64,000 nucleotides of DNA from Alligator mississippiensis. Taxonomy: Eukaryota; Chordata; Crocodylia; Alligatoridae. The position numbers were made by a program, and so were the translations under genes. Shown here piece after piece: positions 22,781-34,730 of this stretch (its first letter is position 1; each line of letters starts with the position of its first letter). The notes below the pieces were generated by a model. It was not told the origin of the DNA and searched no databases. It saw only the letters and a list, made by a program, of their open reading frames with translations. Where the stretch lies: contig NC_081824.1 of NCBI RefSeq assembly GCF_030867095.1, forward strand, positions 345,644,203 through 345,708,202, given 5' to 3'.

Positions 22781-24730
22781 GTTGTGCAAGGAGTTATTTG
22801 AGATATGTTTTATGTCAGATGATTTAGAGCAACATACTTGCATGATACAATGTGATGTGGCAAGAACGTACAGTGCACTTCACATTCTTTTAAGGTTGTA
22901 ATTGCAACCTTAATTTGCCAGTATGTTCAAATGTGACAGCTTTGTAGGGATGTTTTCACAAGTTAAACTATTGCTATGTCAGGATGAGCTACACCACCTT
23001 TCTCCGATACAATTTCAATATGAGCATATGCTTGCTCAGGAAGAAAAACATTTTTCTTCCTATACCCCTTTCATAATTCCATGGGAAGATAATGGATTAG
23101 GATGTGTTCCCCTGGTATATATGTGAACAAAATGAGAAAAGATTGAATAAAACTATTTTTTTTTTTTGCACCAAAAATTTTTACCATCTCATTTGAAAAT
23201 GACAGGAGTTGTTGCCATGAACATAAGTACAAGGGATGAAAAGCATTTCCCTCTTCAGAGAATTATTTATAGATCAGTGGTAGACATGAGGGGAAGTTAA
23301 TATTTATTTGAATCAGATAGTATTATAGTTTGAACTAACCACACATCCCTGCATTACCTACAGTTGGTGAGATAGTAAAAGTTAATGAGTCAAAATAGCT
23401 AACATTCAGACCAAGTAGCTTGTGTTAACAGTTATTTATTTATGTTCTAATTTGTTACATAACTTTTTATATACTCACATGTGCATTTTTATATGTATAT
23501 ACATACACACACACATATATACACAGACATATATATATAATGTATATATACCTATGCATATATAGGTATCAGAGATCTAACTAAGTGACTTTATATCACA
23601 AATAGAAAATAATGCAAACTCAGCTCTCAAACTTTTCCACATCTTGTCTTAAATGTACAAACACAAATTCAAAAATAGACTATGGTTGCTGGCAAAATTT
23701 GCTAAATGCCATTTGAGATGAGATTTTTCTTGCCAGTCCTTCATAAATACTTCCTCTCCTTTTCTGTTTCCTTGGTATGAAAAGCCTACCCAATGAGAGG
23801 CTTTACACTTCCTCTATTTATCAAGATTCAGAAAGTACCTGCCCTAAAAATATGTGAATGATATTTAGTTCTGAATCAGATCAGGGATTCCTTTTGATTC
23901 TAGTGTTTCTTATTAATATTCTTTTTTACACTTATCTTTATCTTTTCGGGACAGTCCTTAAACCTTAATTTAAAAAAAATAAATATAAAATTTTGATGAG
24001 AGCACTGATTTTATCTACTGAAAAAAGAATAATTTTAGAAAAAGACCAAAAGTGTTGCAGTGACCTCTGTTGATGAAACTAAGCAATGTATTCATAGAGT
24101 AGTTTCATTTCAACCAAGGAGTAGCACAGGCAAATTTTAAAAGTAAGAGTAAACAGGAACAAACGAATGAATGGCTTTAAGGCTGGACACTAGGAAGGGT
24201 AGTGTCCACCACACTCTCAACTTCAAAAACCACAGGATAGATTTTATTTGACCTTTCTTCTATTTGCAAGTTGGAACAAAAATTAAAGAAAAAACCCCCC
24301 AAACAACATTACAAGGAGAGATGTTGACAAATGGTGTAAATTAGAGAGAGATGAATGTCTGGATATAACATGAGAGGAAAGATCCTTTAAAAAGACACTG
24401 CTATATTCTGGTGGATTATATCAAAGTAGGTAACATCATATTATAGTACTTGATTCTTGTTCAGTAGGTGGCATGGTATGACACCCTGAAACATTATACA
24501 GATGTCTTGAGAAGGAAAAACTTTTCATTACACTGTTGTCTGCATGTTATAGAATCAAGTATCAATATATTAACTTTCTGACAAAGAATCCAGGAAAACT
24601 CTTTATCTGCTGAAAAGGCTGATTCAGCAAGGCACTTAAATCTTGATCTTTAAAGATATTTAGGTGTTTAACCTCCAGTAAGAATTAACCACCTAAACTA
24701 CTTCTGAAAGTCTGGGTCTTCACATGTAAC
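22781..24730. other. Intergenic, AT-rich, with TA/CA microsatellite at 23475-23570
   Basis: Apart from the simple repeat (tatatacatacacacacac and following) I recognise nothing here. Confidence 0.5.
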
Positions 24731-26150
24731 TTAAATCAGAATTTCCCTTTGAAACCAAGGCATTTAAGGATTGATCCTGAACCTTTAATTTGCATTTTAT
24801 CACTGTTTGCAATAAGGGCAGGGTTTAAGTTTATTGCATAAATACTTGCAACTGCACAGCTCAGGCTGGGAGATAAGGATCTCCCAGCACTGGTCCCAGG
24901 ACCACAGGGTACTGGGAGCTCCATGCTGGTGGGGACATGCCCCTCAGCCTGTTCCCTGCCCAACTCTACACTCATGGAGCTGAGCAGAGAACAGGCTCCT
25001 GAACTTCTACCCTGCAATCATGGAGCAGTGGCTGGGAACTGTCCCGACCAGGGGCAGGCCCCAGCCTCATGCCTTGATCTGGTGATCAAAGCACAGGGCT
25101 TGGAAAGAGCTGCAGGGGTGGGGTAAGTACCAGCCTTCTGCCCTGATCTGCCAGTGGGGCAGCTAGCTGCTTCACTGGCAGATGGGGAAGGGGGCTGGGA
25201 CCTGCCCCTCCAAGCAGCTCTTTACAAGTCCCCTGCCCCTGATCAGGGAGCAGGGGGCCAGGAGCTCCCTGTTGCTGGGACAGGGAGACATTGTCCCTGC
25301 CCTGGCAGCAGGCAGCCCCCCTTTGGCAGGGGGTAATGTCCTAGCCCAGCTGTCTCCTGGCCCAGTGCTGCCTGCCAGCACCTGGGCTAGCACCCTGGGA
25401 GAGCCTAAATCTCTCCCTGGTGGTGGCAGGGGCACATTGCAGGGCCCCAGGAAGTGGGAGCAGTTTGCTGCCGTTAGCAGGGAATCTACTCCCAGGTCTC
25501 TGCATCTGCAAACACCTGCCTGGGAGTGTTTACTCATGCTTAGTTTACTCACAAGTAAACTGATCCTGGATCAAGTGTTTGTGGAGACACACCCAGTAAG
25601 CATCTGCACATGTAGGCGGTGACACTTATTGCGCAGCAAATTGCACTTATCTCGAGTACAGCATCTCATGCAGATGTGCCCATTGTATACATTTAACTGT
25701 ATTAGAAACAAATAACAAGAAAATCAGGTGCAGAAGTCTACTGTAGAGTTTTATGTTTCTATCTATAACCATAGTATCTAGGCACCCTTTATGCAAAACT
25801 GATAGCAATTCAAATTCCTTAATGGAATATTGCTAACATTATCTTTCTTATAGGGCGTTTTTCTTTTGTTCCAAGGGAGTGTAGTTGATCCTGGGCATGT
25901 CTACCTGTGCCATCAGCATGGAGAAATAAACTCCTGTGCATATTGAGCTGTAGTGTATTGCTCCCGGGTGCCACATTTACACATGCATCCAGGACTGCAG
26001 TATGTTGAGCTGTAGTGGAGCAGCTCCAGCTGGCAGGTGGTCTAGGGGAGTCAGCTTGCCAGCCCTGGTATACTCTGAACCTGCTCACTGTGCCACAGCA
26101 GGGCTGGCTGGGGCATGAGGGTGCTTCCAGTGTGGGGCTAGTCCTCATTG
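24731..26150. other. Intergenic, GC-rich block at 24840-25560
   Basis: This is a GC-rich island-like block without CpG density. It begins after ttcacatgtaac and ends before gcacatgtaggcgg, which suggests another decayed MITE. Open frames on both strands here look compositional. No gene is recognised. Confidence 0.4.
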
Positions 26151-26383
26151 GCTAGGGCTAAGTTGCACATAAACTGGTTTAAATGGTCAGAAACTAGTTT
26201 AAACCTGTAACAGAACAGAAATTAATTGCACATAAACTGCTTTCCAAATGGCTGAAACCAATTTAAGATAAACCTGTGTTATGTATGCATTGTGTAATGC
26301 AATGCATTGTGTGCTCTGAAAATGTGATACAAGCATGTGACAGAAGGGGAGCAACCTTGTGGAGACCTGCTGGCTGACCATGA

Positions 26384-26470
26384 ACTACAAATCCCAGAGG
26401 CACCTGGAAGCAGGAAGAGGTGATGAGAAACCCTGCAGAGCCCTGCTGCTGGACTGCAAATCCCAGAAAA
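26384..26470 (+). promoter_or_regulatory. Two ZNF143/SBS2-like motifs
   Basis: actacaaatcccagagg at 26384-26400 and actgcaaatcccagaa at 26453-26468 closely resemble the ZNF143 binding consensus ACTACAANTCCCAGNNNNC. They lie within repeat DNA about 70 bases apart. Binding is inference. Confidence 0.45.
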
Positions 26471-27612
26471 CCTTGAGGGCAGCAAGAAGAGGTGGTGACC
26501 GCTGAGTCCTGGCTGGCTATGTGCCAGGATTCCTGGGGGCGATGGTCCTGCTGTTGGATGGACTGAAGGAGTGAGGACCTTCTGTACAGTACAGATGAAC
26601 CACAAACCTACAGACCTACACAGAGCAACTCTAGACTAAAGGCTGGTTATTGGGAACACCTACAGAGGTGGCAGGTTTGACCATGTCACATGCTGAATGT
26701 ATGTACCCCAGCGGTACTGACCACTACCTGTTTACTTGCCTTTTAAGTGTATATTGTTATACTGTGAACGCTTATTTGTCCTTTCCCATTGGCCTGTGAC
26801 CCTAAATCCTAGGATACTCAATATAAAGTAAATCCCGCATTGGCTGTAGTGATTGTTCCTGACACTGCAGGGGTTTTCTACGCCTAGATAGATGTAGTAC
26901 TAGGCTTAACTTATCTATATCAAACTGGTTTATGGAACTTCTATCCCAGATCCCCTCCTGATCATAGATGAAGGGAGAAAATATTATTTGGGGGGCCTGA
27001 GTGCATGCATCAGCATGAGAACTTCAACTCTCATTGGTCTCTGCACAGTACGATGCATGAGCAGTTAGCCTCTTCTTTCTCAGCTGCGCGGTGCTGTGCT
27101 GCTGCTGCTGTTGCCAGCTGCTGCAAAATTAGGTTGTGGGCGGGGGCTAAGCCCCTTCAAGCCCTGGACTGCTGTGACCTACGCTCCTGAGCCAAGTCAA
27201 CTCACAGTCCTCCAGCATCCCAGGATTCTTTGCAGCCTTGGGCTGTGCTGTCTGCTCCCATGGAGCAGAACTGGCCTCACCCCCCTGCTTTTACAGAGCA
27301 GAGGCAATAAAGCCTCTACTCTCTAGCATTGCCTGTGCCTGTCAGCCTGGCAGGATGGGGGCAGGGAAAGGGACCCCAGGCCCTTCTAGCCCAGGTTTGC
27401 ACAGCACAAGGGAAAGGAATGCACCCTCTGGGGGCTTATCTCCCCCTCCCCACAGACCATCAAGCTATGCTGGAATTGCTTTAGCTCTGCCCCTCGCCAG
27501 CTGCCCCTATGTCCAAAGGGGCCAGGGGACACAACCCCCAGTCCAGCACTGGTACCCCAGCTGGGCTCTGCAAGGCACAGGGAGGGGAAAGCCCCTTCCA
27601 CTGGGCTTTTCA

Positions 27613-28175
27613 TAGGGGTGTGCGAAGCAGACCCTATTCAATTCAGATTCGGCCTGAATCGGGGACAGTGATTCGATTAATTGATTCGGATCACTGTCCC
27701 TGATTCGATTCAGCCAAATTCGAATCTGAAGATTCGATGCTGATTTGGAGAACCAGCGATTTGGACATAAACACAGATTTAAAAATTTTCTACATACCTT
27801 GAGGTAGCAGGCGTGCTCATGATCGCTACAATGCTGGGGTACATGAAGCTCCCCACCAGAATGCAGGGGGGCCCTCCACTTACGGGTTTGCTGCTGAGCG
27901 CACTGGGGAGCTCCCTGTGCTTCTGTGGGACGCTCCATGTGCCCCAGCATCTCAGCACTCATGAGCCCCTGCTACCTAGAGGTACGTAGAAAAAACATTG
28001 AAAGCTGTCTCTATGTCTGAATTGCCAAATCTTTCTGAATTGATTCAGAGGGTTCCGATTCAATTCAGAGAGATTAAAGGGTCCTCTGATTTGATTCAGA
28101 TTCGGAGATTCGGTCACTGAATTGGGCCGAATCCCTGCTAAATCGAATTAGGGACCGAAGCTTCACAGAGCCCTA
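27613..28175. mobile_element. Foldback element, copy 4 (563 bp)
   Basis: The ends are TAGGGGTGTGCGAAGC and gcttcacagagcccta, with a perfect 8-bp duplication gcttttca at 27605-27612 and 28176-28183. The interior is palindromic: tctacataccttgaggtagcagg near 27788 pairs with cctgctacctagaggtacgtaga near 27967. ccgaatcaattcgg-type motifs flank the palindrome. Confidence 0.92.
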
Positions 28176-28445
28176 GCTTTTCACCCTCCTGCAGTGCTGG
28201 GCTGGGATCCTTAGCTCTGCTCCTCTGCTTTCACAGAGCATTAAAACATTTGCTTCCTAGCCTCTGCCCATGCCTGTCAGCCCAGCAGGACCGTATTGAT
28301 GGGTGGGAAGGTGGAATACCCTCTCTGCACTGGGGCAGGGCTCAGGGCAGCTGTGCTCTACTTGGGCAACTACAAGGGTCCAGCTGCTTTCCCTGTTTCA
28401 GAAGTGAATGTCAGTTCACTTTATTATTGATTCAATCTACATAGT

Positions 28446-29224
28446 TCATAATTTTTGTGTTGTTTTTTTATTTAACTACAAAACCAACACACATTTCTCT
28501 GGAGCTCCTCTATGGCTTTCTTACAAGTCCTACATGTGTCCCATGTGCTGTCCCAGAAATAAACTAGGAAGCTTAGAGGAAATCATAATTATTTTTCCCT
28601 GTGCATACTTAATATACAATATTTTGCTTTAATGACTTGTGTGACTTGGATCTTTTCCAATCCATTCTTTCAGTGTAGTTATGGGGATGCTCCTCAGAAG
28701 CTATTTGCATTCAAGTTTTCAAAAGGTAATTTTTTCCACAGTATTTTCTTTTGTGGGGGAGGGGAGGGAGAACTAGAGGTGGTATTTTTTAATACATGTG
28801 TACAAAATCTGATTTTTTTCTCACAGACCTAAAAACAAAGGGATTTTATTCAAAATTAAAAAAAAATTTTTTTGAGTGAGATTAAAATTAGTTTGATTAG
28901 CAGTAGGAAGGAGACTGTGCAATGAAATGTATGCAACTGTTTTTCATTGAGTTCACAGTCTGCATGAATTCCTATTGTCACTGTTTCAGACACCAACTTT
29001 GTGCTGTCTGAGATTCAATTGTCATAGAATCTGTACCTGCAAGTCATCACAGGTGTCTCCCCTTGTGTAACAAAATGGTGCAGAACAAACACTTAATACA
29101 ATAATTCTTGGCTTCAGAACAAGCACTTAATACAATAGTTCTCAGCTGCCAAACCTTCAAATACTTTGAAGCATCAAAACTTTTAGCTACTACCACAGAA
29201 ATATCATTCAGAGCAATTCATGGA
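28446..29224. other. Intergenic, AT-rich, no recognised feature
   Basis: No gene or repeat family recognised. Confidence 0.5.
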
Positions 29225-29340
29225 TAGTTTCATAGTAGCTAGGGTCAGGAGGGACCTGAACAGATCATGTAGCCTGACCCCCTGCCACAGGCAGGAATGA
29301 AAGCTGGGGTCACAAGACCCCAGACAGGTGATCGTAGCCG
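29225..29340 (-). mobile_element. CR1 LINE 3' end, minus strand
   Basis: tcatagtagctagggtcaggagggacctgaacagatcatg followed by ctgaccccctgccacaggcagga is the complement of the CR1 tail. The sequence on to about 29470 may belong to the same copy. Confidence 0.8.
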
Positions 29341-31110
29341 GCCCGTGGTGTGGACAGAGCGCAGTTCCAGCTGGGCAGCCAGTGCTTTGGCTGACAGCCA
29401 GCCCAACTGAGCAGGGTCCAGGAGGTGACCCAGGCAGGTGGTGCGTGCCTCGATTCAAGCACATGAGGATGCTGCACTGTTTTTAGGTGGGTATAACACA
29501 ATTGGAAATAACAAAGTCTTTAATTCGTGGTGGTGTGAGATGAGAACCAAGCTGATTATGAGAAAAAACCTGGAACTTCATATCAGGAAAAGGGAGACTT
29601 ATCCAAAGGAGAAAACCTATCTGAAAGTGCAAGCAGTCCAAAAGAAGTGAGGTATAGGGTTTTTTTTGTTGCTCTCACCAGGATCAGCAATGCAGGGGTT
29701 TAGGTTGTAGCCGTGTTGGTCTAAGGATCAGCAATATCACTTTAATCTTCCTCTGCCATTTCCTAATCTAGTGACATGAGTGGTAGATTCAGTTAGGTAG
29801 GTATATCCCATGCCTGTATAAATTGTGTCCTTTCAAGAGGCAGCCATGTAGAATGGTGGGAGAAAAGCAGAACCAGGTTCACATTTGGTACCAGAGCAGA
29901 ATGCAAAGCTGTGGAGACAGATTGTGAATTGCACGTCACTGCAATGTCCTGTGGTTTACAAAAGTGGATCTCCTTTCTGACAAATCCCAAGAGATTGCGT
30001 GGCAAGAGAGAAGATGAGGGCACAGATTCTTACCTCTACCTTCCCTTGTGCTACTCCAGGGCCCTTCTGTATACCTAGACCCTGCTGCCTAGCAGCCCTC
30101 TGTGCCCCTAGTAACAAACACAAAAAAAAATCTTTGTAGATGAGGAAACAAATAATTCTCCTCCTCCAGCATTTGTCTAGAAGATTAGAGTTCATTCACT
30201 TGTTTATGCAGTGCATTCCTTCTTCAGGACAGTGCAGCTGTCAGGTTACTAAGGATGGGTTTGAAAAAGCAACAGATTAGAATTCATGAGCTTAACCACT
30301 GCATCTTTTTTTCCATGATATCATGTACCATTAAACAGTTGTGCAAGAAAGTAATTAGAGGCAAGTCTAAACACAAGGAAATGGAGATTGTCCTCAAGAA
30401 TAGAAGATTTATACTATATTGATTCCGTTGTGCGCATCTACACTAGATGCGCCATCGCTGTAGCACCAAGCTGTCATCATAAGCAAGTACTAGTGCCCGT
30501 GTAGATGCACCCACTGAGTACCATCTCAGACTGTATTTGACAAAAGCCACATTTACACTCTATTCACTTTCCTCTTATGCCAGTTAGAAAAATTTATTAA
30601 GGTTGTGGTTTTTAGAGTGTGTATAGAATTTAGCTCCATATCATCCCTTCACTCTAAAATAATCTGGGATCTTGAAATGCAAAAAAAAAATAAAAAAAAA
30701 TCTAAAATTCTTTCACAAAATATTTTACATCAGGTTATAAATAAGAGCAACAAGCTCTTTCAGGGTGTGTTTTCTTTTGTCACTGTCTAGTGCTTCAGTC
30801 TCTGGGATGACAAATATCTTCTAAACTTGCATCTGTGAGGTTTTGTAGGTGTGGTAGTAAAATTGGAATTATCGGCACTCCACCTTGTTTATTATGAGTG
30901 TTTAGTGGACTTTCCTGCTGTTTGTTTCCCTCTTTGTGGTCCAGATTTGCACAATAGCCTTTGATTGGCCCAACTATTTTGTTGTCAACCTTCACACACA
31001 CAAGAAAACAAAAGGATTTGTATGTTTGTCTTTGCAATTAAATTGTGCAAGAGAGTCCGCCTTTCATCTGGATAACTTCAAAATGCTTAGATATCAGTCA
31101 GGAATTTGCC
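29341..31110. other. Intergenic, a few repeat stubs
   Basis: ggttgtagccgtgttggtctaagga at 29704 is a truncated old repeat. At 30430-30513 is a tiny 85-bp palindromic MITE (tgcgcatctacac left end, gtgtagatgcaccc right end). Nothing else is recognised. Confidence 0.55.
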
Positions 31111-31114
31111 ATCC

Positions 31115-31525
31115 AAGGGCACATCCCTATGAGCAAGAACATGCATTTCCCCAGGAACAAACAGCAGGAGCAAAATAGATGCCTCTGCTACTTGTCCCCA
31201 GAGAAACCCCGTGCATGTGCCCTATTGGCACGCGGCACATTGGCCCAGACCAGCACCTGAGCCAGCTCCAGCAGCTTTACTGGGGATCCTGGGAGCCCTG
31301 GGGGCTGCAGCTGTGGTGATCCTGCAGCTGCAGCTGCCCAGGCTCTAGTTTTGGGGGGTGCATGCTGCCGCCACGTGTGTCACCCACTTTTTTTAGACGT
31401 GGGGGTTTTTTTACATTGGGATCTCTTGGTGTCAACCCCCCTGCCCTCCACTGCAAATTAGCAGTGCAGGCAATGCCTATACATATGGTGTATGGCACCA
31501 CAGGGTGCTTGTACACATGATGGAG
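31115..31525 (+). mobile_element. MITE, copy A of a pair
   Basis: It shares, in the same order and orientation with 39585-40045, phrases such as aacatgcatttccccaggaacaaacagcag, gtgcatgctgccgccac, cactttttttagacgtggggg, gggatctcttggtgt and ctgcaaattagcagt. There is no coding potential. It ends near gggtgcttgtacac. Confidence 0.7.
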
Positions 31526-32810
31526 GTTTAGTTCTTCCTAAATTGAAACGGTGGGTTTCTAACTGTGTTGTTTAAAAACCCACTGTTTTCAATTTAGAGA
31601 CTTCCGTGATGTCACAGTGTATCTTAGCCCCCCGTCACCTTGCCCGCCTTCTCCTCCTCCCCCCACCGCAGGCTCTACCAGAAAAACAGTGGTGAGGGGC
31701 CCGATCCTTTCCCCCCCTTCCCCAGAGACTATCTATCTCTCCCATGGCATGGAGGGGGTGGTGAGCTGCTAGTGGGCTTTACTCTTTTATACAAGTTCCC
31801 ATTTATTTTTGCTTGAGGTACCTTTCTGAGGTTTCAGGGAACCACTGTATTTGTCTTCCTTTTTCAGTTAGCACTGAAACTGTACTCTTTTAGAAGGAAG
31901 TCATCAGGGTCTGACATTAATTTTTTGCTCTTTCTATGTCTCTCTTTTTTGCTCTTTGGGTAAATCTCTTTCACAGTTAAAATCTTTTACAAGGAGTAGC
32001 TTTTACAGACAGACTAAAGCAGCGTGTTTAAGCTCTGTTCCCGCATAGGTTAATGGCAGAACTCTCATGGCTCAATCTACAAAAGGGCTTAGTTGTTGCA
32101 GTGCTTAACAGCAGAGTGCTTTAAACTTACAGACTATTGGGCATTCTGGCATGGGGCTCACTTAATCCTCACTGTTGAATTTATTCCACTTTACCTGGGC
32201 AAAGACAAAACATTACTCAATAGCCTACTGGTTAAGGTCTTCACCTGTGAAGACATCAGCTCCTGCTCTAATAAACATGTGAGTTCAGTAGAGGAATGCC
32301 CAGGTTGGAGCTCCTGATAGTTTTGGGGCATGAATTAGGTATCTACCTGAATAGCTCTGTCAAGACTCAGGCCATTGTGGGCACGCCCCGAAGCAAACAT
32401 TTAGGTACTTTCAGAACTTTCCTGGGAGAAATGTAAGTGCCTACTGTACAAATGTGTCTACAGGGCAATTCACTAGCTGGATTGGGATCTTAAGGATCTA
32501 AATTTTGAATTTATAGTTTTAAGGTTGCAATTTAGCACCTAGACTCTTTTGTGAATCTAGCATTAATTGATTTCACTTGAGAGGAGGTTCAGGACCTGAC
32601 CTGCAAAGGATGACTTTAATTAGCTGCCCTTCTGAATGCTACTTTTGATTGCACCCATTTTGCTGGGTATTTTACAAACATGTAGCGAAAGACAGTCTAT
32701 GTTCTGAAGAGCTCACAATCTAGATGGACATGATGAACAAAAAATGAGAAAAATGTAAGTATTGTTCCCCATGCATATGTAGGAAAATGAAGCACAGAGA
32801 GATTGACTGT
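31526..32810. other. Intergenic, no gene
   Basis: There is a C-rich stretch at 31625-31720, the SINE copy listed separately, and nothing else that I recognise. Confidence 0.5.
32205..32320 (+). repeat. tRNA-like SINE copy
   Basis: tagcctactggttaaggtcttcacctgtgaag resembles the heads at 1478 and 22586, and tgagttcagtagagg lies at the B-box distance. Decayed. Confidence 0.4.
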
Positions 32811-32811
32811 A

Positions 32812-33100
32812 GCTACGCTGTTCTCAGTGGTGGCAAATGACAGAACAAACAACAATGGTCTCAAGTTGCAGCAAGGGAGATTTAGGTTGGATATTAGAAA
32901 AAAACTCACTAGGAGCATGGTAAAGCATTGGAATGAGTTACTCAGAGAGGTGGTAAAATCTCCATCTTTTGTTTTTAAGCCCAGCTCAACAAAGCCCTGG
33001 CTGCAATGATATAGGTGGGGATGGGCCTGTTTTGAGCAGGGGGTTGGATTAGATGACCTCCTGAGGTCCCTTCCAGCCATAGTATTCTATGATTCTATTA
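32812..33100 (+). mobile_element. CR1 LINE fragment, 3' end, + strand
   Basis: ggtggcaaatgacagaac, atggtctcaagttgcagcaag, ttaggttggatattag, gagcagggggttggattagatgacctcctgaggtc and the tail tattctatgattctat are the CR1 3' end in order. The decayed frame encodes LQQGRFRLDIRKKLTRSMVKHWNELLREVV. Confidence 0.92.
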
Positions 33101-33892
33101 AGGACTGCATCCAAAAAGGAACTTAAGTACCTTCCCCCTACACATGGAAAGAGGAATCCTGGGCTATGACTTTTATACTTCATTAAGACTGTGAAGATCC
33201 TCAAAATGGGATCCAAGACAGCTAGACCAAGTAAATAAGGGAGCGATCTACAGAAGGGATTGGCAATCCATGATCTGCCTCCTGGACCTTTAGATCCAGG
33301 CTACTAAGCCATTGGCTTCAGCTGTATTTAGCAGTGGGAACTCTGCCTACTCTGCATTGCAGCTGGGGTGTTTGGAGGTTTGGTAAGTGGGGAGTTCTCC
33401 CTGCTCCAGGAGGCAGGGGGAAGTGGCAGAAGTGATGGGGTTCTGCTTTCTTCAGACCCAAGCTAGGTCATTCCAGACCTCACCAGAAAATATTGCTGGC
33501 CCCTGGTTTAGAGCTAGGAAATGAGATATGCCTAGGATAGAGTTCAGTCACAAATGCTGCCCCTCTCTGGAGCTTCGATGTCTTCCTCTGCTTGGAATCT
33601 ACAACCTGGAATCTTCTCTAAAAGGTAAGGATATAAGTCTTTTTTATTATTCTGCCCCTTCCCTCTTCTATCTGCGCAAATTCTCAAATACTCAACCAGG
33701 AGGCAAACCCAGGTACAAGCCCCTCTTCTCTTCCAACCAAATCCACTTGAAAATTTTCACTATGACCCAAAGCCAACTTTAAGACATGAATAAATGGATT
33801 TTATTTTAGTTTTACTTGGTGTCCCAAAATTCTTAAAGTTATCTTCCAGGTGTATTGTTATGTTGGAAGTGAGAAAGGGTTGCATCTACTTA
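33101..33892. other. Intergenic, probable hAT-like copy at 33260-33510
   Basis: ggattggcaatccatgatctgcctcc and the matching agaaaatattgctggcccctggttta suggest a decayed hAT-type element with partial inverted ends. Nothing else is recognised. Confidence 0.4.
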
Positions 33893-34730
33893 GAATCATA
33901 GAAAGTTAGGGTTGAAAGGGACCTCGGGGGGTCATGTAGTCCAACCCCCTGCTCAAAGCAAGATCATCCCCAACTAGATCATCCCAGCCAAAGCTTTGTC
34001 TAGCCAAGTCTTGAAAATTTTCAAGGATGGAGCTCCCCCCACCTCTCTGGGTAACCTGTTCCAGTGTTTTTCTACCCTCACAGTGAGAAAATTCTTTGTG
34101 ACATCTAACTTAAACTTCCCTTGCTGCAGCTTGAGACTCTTGCTCCTTGTTCTCTCATCTGCCATCATGAGAACAGTTTAGCTCCATCCTCTTTCAAACC
34201 CTGCTTCAGGTAGTTGAAGGCTGCTATTAAATCTCCTCAGTCTCCTCCTCTCTAGATTAAGCCCAGGTCCCTCAGTCTTTCTTCATGTCAGCTCCCGAAC
34301 CATTTTGTTGCCCTCTGCTGGACTCTCTCCATTTTGTCCACATCCTTTCTGTAGTGAGGAGGGGGGGGGGGGGCAAAAATGAACATAGTACTCCAGATGT
34401 GGCCTCACCAGTGCTAAGTAGAGGAGAATAATAACTTTCCTTGACCTCCTGGCAACACACCAACCAATGCAGCCCAGCATGCCATTAGCCTTCTTGGCAA
34501 CAAGGGCACACTGCTGGCTCATAATCAGCTTATTGTCCACTGTAACCCCCTAGGTCCTTTTTTGCAGAGCTGCTGCCCAGTCAGTCAGCCCCCAGCCTGT
34601 AGTGGTGCATGGGATTGATCCATCCTAAATGCAGGACTTTGCACTTGTCCTTGTTGAAGCTCATGAGATTCCTTTTGGCCCAATCCTCCAATTTGTCTAG
34701 GTTACTCTGAATCCTAGCCCTGCCCTCCAT
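33893..34730 (-). mobile_element. CR1 LINE fragment, minus strand
   Basis: It begins with the complement of the CR1 tail (aatcatagaaagttagggttgaaagggacctc) and runs into decayed reverse transcriptase. Visible remains read LQQGKFKLDVTKNFLTVRVEKHWNRLPREV and [20 protein letters not shown] on the minus strand. A G-run is at 34361-34373. It stops where a second CR1 begins. Confidence 0.92.

Larger units (their letters stand above)
26150..28445 (+). mobile_element. Large non-autonomous element of the 35-450 family, with an inner insertion
   Basis: The left part (gcacataaactggtttaaat, ctgtaacagaacagaaatt), the middle (caactcacagtcctccagcatcccaggat near 27198) and the right part (gattcaatctacatag near 28430) all match the shorter copy at the window's left end. 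It is about five times longer than that copy. The extra DNA is the foldback element at 27613-28175 and a 26290-27185 segment that carries two actacaaatcccaga-type motifs. Confidence 0.6.

Noticed and set aside
25182..25622. 146-residue frame and overlapping minus frame
   Set aside because: Low-complexity Gly/Pro/Ser/Leu composition, no domain.
26290..26960. Possible retroviral LTR around the ZNF143-like motifs
   Set aside because: No TG..CA ends with a target duplication, primer site or gag/pol remains found nearby.
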